Below, one piece after another: positions 6,677 to 8,524 of a DNA stretch of 8,524 bases. Source of the stretch: Campylobacterota bacterium. Its GTDB lineage: Bacteria; Campylobacterota; Campylobacteria; Campylobacterales; JAADDG01. The notes under the pieces are model-generated. The model was not told the DNA's origin. It was given only the letters and a program-made list of their open reading frames with translations, and did not search any database. Numbering within the stretch: the stretch's first letter is position 1; the number at the start of each line of letters is the position of its first letter. The translations under genes and the position numbers were made by a program. The stretch is from positions 1-8,524 of the forward strand of contig JAADDG010000036.1 of NCBI GenBank assembly GCA_013154075.1, read 5' to 3'.

Positions 6677-6682
6677 ATTATA
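6677..6682 (-). promoter_or_regulatory. recR -10 box (TATAAT) adjacent to the start codon
   Basis: A perfect consensus TATAAT on the minus strand runs from 6682 to 6677. The usual start of transcription six to eight bases further would be 6671-6669, essentially the A of the recR ATG at 6669, so the transcript may have no leader. No -35 box is visible 17 bases upstream, where the sequence is T/A-rich. Confidence 0.55.
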
Positions 6683-6714
6683 CACTTATATTAATTAAAA
6701 ATAAAAATTTTTTT

Positions 6715-6723
6715 TGGTACAAT
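6715..6723 (+). promoter_or_regulatory. dnaJ extended -10 promoter
   Basis: TGG followed by TACAAT is an extended -10 box, preceded by a run of eight T. Transcription would begin near 6730, leaving a leader of about 25 bases with GAGGG (6748-6752) just before ATG 6755. No CIRCE or HAIR heat-shock inverted repeat is visible in the 85-base recR-dnaJ gap, so HrcA or HspR control is not supported here. Confidence 0.55.
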
Positions 6724-6754
6724 CGGGCCAAATTCAATAAATAAGAAGAGGGTT

Positions 6755-7891
6755 ATGGTAGAGTTCGACTATTACGAAATTTTGGAATTATCCAGAGACG
6801 CTTCCCCTGAGGAGATCAAGAAAGCTTACAGAAAATTGGCTCTTAAATATCATCCGGATAGAAATCCCGGAGATAAAGAGGCGGAAGAGAAATTTAAAAT
6901 GATAAATGAAGCCTATCAGGTTTTAAGTGACGAAGAGAAAAGAGCCATTTACGACAGATACGGTAAGGCGGGGCTTGATAATCAGGGATTTACTCACTAC
7001 TCCGAGATGAATACCGAAGATATAATGAACGATTTAAACTCCATTTTCGAGTCGGTATTCGGAGCCGGTTTCGGCGGCTTTGGAGGTTTCGGCGGTTTTA
7101 CGCGAAAAAGGAGAAAATATCCTCTCGATGCGGAAGTCGATATCGTTTTGGATTTTGACGAAGCGGCTTTCGGATGCAAGAAGGAAGTCGAATTCGAATA
7201 TAAAGTGGCTTGTCAGGAGTGCGGCGGAACCGGTGCCGAAAATAGGGAGCTTCAAACTTGCGATGAGTGCGGCGGAAGAGGACAGGTACAATATAGACAG
7301 GGTTTTATGACCTTTTCTCAAACCTGTCCTAAATGTGACGGAACGGGACAGGTAGTGGTCAAAAAATGTCTAACTTGCGAAGGGAAAGGTTATCTTGTAA
7401 AGAAAGATACGATAGAGATCGATATACCTGAAGGAATAGATGAAGGTAACCGTATAAGAGTAAGCGGCCGCGGAAATATAGACGAGGCCGGAAGAAGAGG
7501 CGATCTGTATATAGTCATTCATGTCAGGGAAGATGAGCTTTTTATAAGGCATGAAGACGATATTTATATAGAGGTGCCTGTATTTTTCACTCAAGCGGCT
7601 TTGGGAGAGAAGATTCAGATACCGACTCCGTGGGGAAAAGAGACTTTGGAGCTTCCGATAGGCGTGAAGGATAAACAGCAGTTTATTTTCAAAAACAAAG
7701 GTATTCCGAACGTCCATACCAAAAAGAGAGGAGATCTGATAGCTCAGGTAAAAATCATCTATCCTACCAAACTAAACGACGAACAAAGAGAGCTTTTATA
7801 CGAATTGCAGGAGTCTTTCGGTTTTGAAAGCGTTCCTCATCAAAAGAGATTCGAAGGGACGTTTGAGAAAATCAAGAAGTGGTTTAGTTAA
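6755..7891 (+). CDS. dnaJ: Chaperone protein DnaJ (Hsp40, type I)
   Basis: DnaJ binds unfolded proteins in the cytosol and hands them to DnaK while stimulating its ATPase. All type I parts are present in 378 residues, close to the family norm of 370-380: J domain at 5-70 with the catalytic H33-P34-D35 and DYYEIL start; a short Gly/Phe region (103-115) of three tandem GGF units; a zinc domain with four CxxCxGxG modules, C153-Q-E-C156, C169-D-E-C172, C191-P-K-C194 and C205-L-T-C208; and C-terminal substrate-binding domains ending in a KIKKWF tail. ATG 6755 is favoured by the GAGGG ribosome site, although its spacing is tight (2-3 bases). It is divergent from recR and not followed by grpE or dnaK. 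No defect seen. Confidence 0.98.
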   Translation: MVEFDYYEILELSRDASPEEIKKAYRKLALKYHPDRNPGDKEAEEKFKMINEAYQVLSDEEKRAIYDRYGKAGLDNQGFTHYSEMNTEDIMNDLNSIFESVFGAGFGGFGGFGGFTRKRRKYPLDAEVDIVLDFDEAAFGCKKEVEFEYKVACQECGGTGAENRELQTCDECGGRGQVQYRQGFMTFSQTCPKCDGTGQVVVKKCLTCEGKGYLVKKDTIEIDIPEGIDEGNRIRVSGRGNIDEAGRRGDLYIVIHVREDELFIRHEDDIYIEVPVFFTQAALGEKIQIPTPWGKETLELPIGVKDKQQFIFKNKGIPNVHTKKRGDLIAQVKIIYPTKLNDEQRELLYELQESFGFESVPHQKRFEGTFEKIKKWFS

Positions 7892-7925
7892 AGATCGTTT
7901 TTAAAACTAATCTATTATTTTTATT
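7892..7925 (+). terminator. Weak hairpin after dnaJ, possible terminator
   Basis: Immediately after the stop, AGAT-C-GTTT (7892-7900) can pair with AAAC-TA-ATCT (7904-7913) around a TTA loop, followed by an AT-rich stretch with runs of five and four T. The stem is interrupted and nearly all A-T, so termination efficiency is doubtful; the separate promoter of the next gene is compatible with a transcription boundary here. Confidence 0.3.
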
Positions 7926-7932
7926 TTATTTA

Positions 7933-7941
7933 TGGTAGAAT
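7933..7941 (+). promoter_or_regulatory. Extended -10 promoter for the cytochrome gene
   Basis: TGG followed by TAGAAT is an extended -10 box 32 bases before the TTG start. Transcription would begin near 7948 and the leader would contain the AAGGAG ribosome site. No -35 box is recognisable. Confidence 0.5.
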
Positions 7942-7960
7942 AGTACTCTTTTTATACTAT

Positions 7961-7966
7961 AAGGAG
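7961..7966 (+). promoter_or_regulatory. Ribosome binding site deciding the TTG start at 7973
   Basis: AAGGAG lies six bases before TTG 7973, the best Shine-Dalgarno in the window. It supports TTG over the first internal ATG (codon 16), which would remove most of the signal peptide. Confidence 0.75.
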
Positions 7967-7972
7967 ATAAAG

Positions 7973-8335
7973 TTGTCTTTATTTGAAATAGGTAACAAAA
8001 TTTTAACCGTTTTTACTATGACTTCTATTTTAATTTTTCATTTAAAAGCGGAAAGTAAAAAGATAGATCCCGAGACAAATCTCGTAATGGATAAAGGTTT
8101 TTACGCGGTTGTCGAAAATTGTCTCACTTGCCATCCCTCCAATCTTATTACCGAGAAACATAGAAGCAAAGAGGATTGGCTTAAAGTAATTAAATGGATG
8201 CAAACCGATTTCGGTTTGTGGGAGCTTGATAAAGATACAAAAAAGAGTATTTTGGATTATCTTGGTAAAAATTACTCTAAAGTGAAGAAAAAAGAGGGAC
8301 TTGTACCGAATCTCAATCTAAATAACATCAAATAA
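7973..8335 (+). CDS. Periplasmic monohaem cytochrome c, similar to sulfite dehydrogenase cytochrome subunit (SorB-like)
   Basis: The protein has 120 residues and a TTG start backed by AAGGAG. Residues 1-26 form a signal peptide (core LTVFTMTSILIFHL, cleavage after A26 in LKA-ESK), so haem would be attached in the periplasm. A single haem motif, C50-L-T-C53-H54, sits in VENCLTCHPSNLI; M76 in WLKVIKWMQ (69-77) is the best sixth ligand. The order haem site, charged helix with W69 and W75, M76, G81, then ILDYLGKNYS (93-102) matches small cytochromes that take electrons from molybdenum sulfite dehydrogenases; that family call is from memory of the pattern. The catalytic SorA-type subunit is not in the window. 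It could equally be a general small class I electron carrier. The Lys-rich C-terminus (103-120) is hydrophilic. Its promoter is separate from dnaJ. Confidence 0.88.
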   Translation: MSLFEIGNKILTVFTMTSILIFHLKAESKKIDPETNLVMDKGFYAVVENCLTCHPSNLITEKHRSKEDWLKVIKWMQTDFGLWELDKDTKKSILDYLGKNYSKVKKKEGLVPNLNLNNIK

Positions 8336-8421
8336 AACTCTTTTTCTCTTCCCTATACTCCCTTTTTCTTCCGCTTTTTTTAACAAAGTATAAAAATTTT
8401 TATCTTATTTAAAAAAATTAA

Positions 8422-8453
8422 TTGTTTTTATAGTTTTTTGGGTAAAATATAAT
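8422..8453 (+). promoter_or_regulatory. Candidate promoter for the gene at the right edge
   Basis: TTGTTT (8422-8427), 15 bases, then TAAAAT (8443-8448), which overlaps a perfect TATAAT (8448-8453). Either -10 would start transcription 35-45 bases before ATG 8497. The rest of the 8336-8496 gap is a pyrimidine-rich run (about 8340-8380) without a clear hairpin, followed by AT-rich sequence. Confidence 0.4.
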
Positions 8454-8496
8454 CTAATCGATATCAAAGCATAAATCCAAACTATAAAGAATTCCC

Positions 8497-8524
8497 ATGA
8501 AAAAGTTATTTTATACGGTTTTTT
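8497..8524 (+). CDS. Start of a probably exported protein (partial, cut by window end)
   Basis: ATG 8497 opens MKKLFYTVF, nine codons before the window ends. The two lysines followed by hydrophobic residues look like the start of a Sec signal peptide. The ribosome binding site is weak (AAAGAA, about six bases upstream) and a promoter candidate lies upstream. There is no twin-arginine motif in what is visible, so it does not look like a molybdoenzyme partner for the cytochrome, but nine residues cannot settle this. Confidence 0.45.

Noticed and set aside
6670..6754. Heat-shock operator (CIRCE or HAIR) before dnaJ
   Set aside because: No matching inverted repeat in the recR-dnaJ gap.
7056..7101. 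Short tandem repeat (Gly-Gly-Phe coding) in dnaJ
   Set aside because: It is the normal Gly/Phe region of DnaJ, not an independent repeat element.
7034..7717. Antisense frames of 95 and 115 codons and a plus-strand 76-codon frame
   Set aside because: All overlap the well-supported dnaJ coding region in other frames.
8338..8496. Terminator or small RNA downstream of the cytochrome gene
   Set aside because: The region is pyrimidine-rich then AT-rich, with no GC-containing stem next to a T tract.

Overview
The window looks like a chromosomal segment of a low-GC Campylobacterota (Epsilonproteobacteria) bacterium. The main reasons are the RecR sequence, which has the variant Toprim and C-terminal motifs I associate with Helicobacter/Campylobacter RecR; the recR/dnaJ neighbourhood, since the two also lie close together in Campylobacter jejuni (recalled, not searched); AT-rich promoters with recognisable -10 boxes and no clear -35; and an exported lipoprotein of the poly-glycine 'FFGCGGGGG' type. 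The phylum call is inference.

Layout, left to right. Positions 1-371 (-) hold the N-terminus of a protein with a degenerate response-regulator receiver domain, cut by the window edge. Positions 574-801 (+) hold a small orphan protein of 75 residues with a strong ribosome binding site. Positions 903-2870 (+) encode a large exported protein of unknown function with six cysteines, an acidic flexible linker and a strongly basic segment. It meets, tail to tail with a 4-base stop overlap, a minus-strand pair: a 677-residue lipoprotein (5958-3925) followed by a probable outer-membrane beta-barrel (3928-2867), translationally coupled through a TTGA overlap with a TTG start. Terminator-like hairpins for both converging units lie inside the coding ends.

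Next come two housekeeping genes transcribed divergently from an 85-base intergenic region: recR (-), recombination mediator, whose perfect TATAAT box lies so close to the start codon that the mRNA may be leaderless, and dnaJ (+), Hsp40 co-chaperone with all canonical domains. Downstream of dnaJ, under its own promoter, is a small periplasmic monohaem cytochrome c (7973-8335, TTG start) resembling the cytochrome subunit of sulfite dehydrogenases. The window ends in the first nine codons of another probably exported protein (8497).

No RNA genes, mobile elements, CRISPR arrays or attachment sites were seen, and no gene-free stretch exceeds 300 bases. The part most likely to be undescribed is the 903-5958 cell-envelope locus: a lipoprotein/beta-barrel operon convergent with a large secreted protein, none of which I can assign to a known family.
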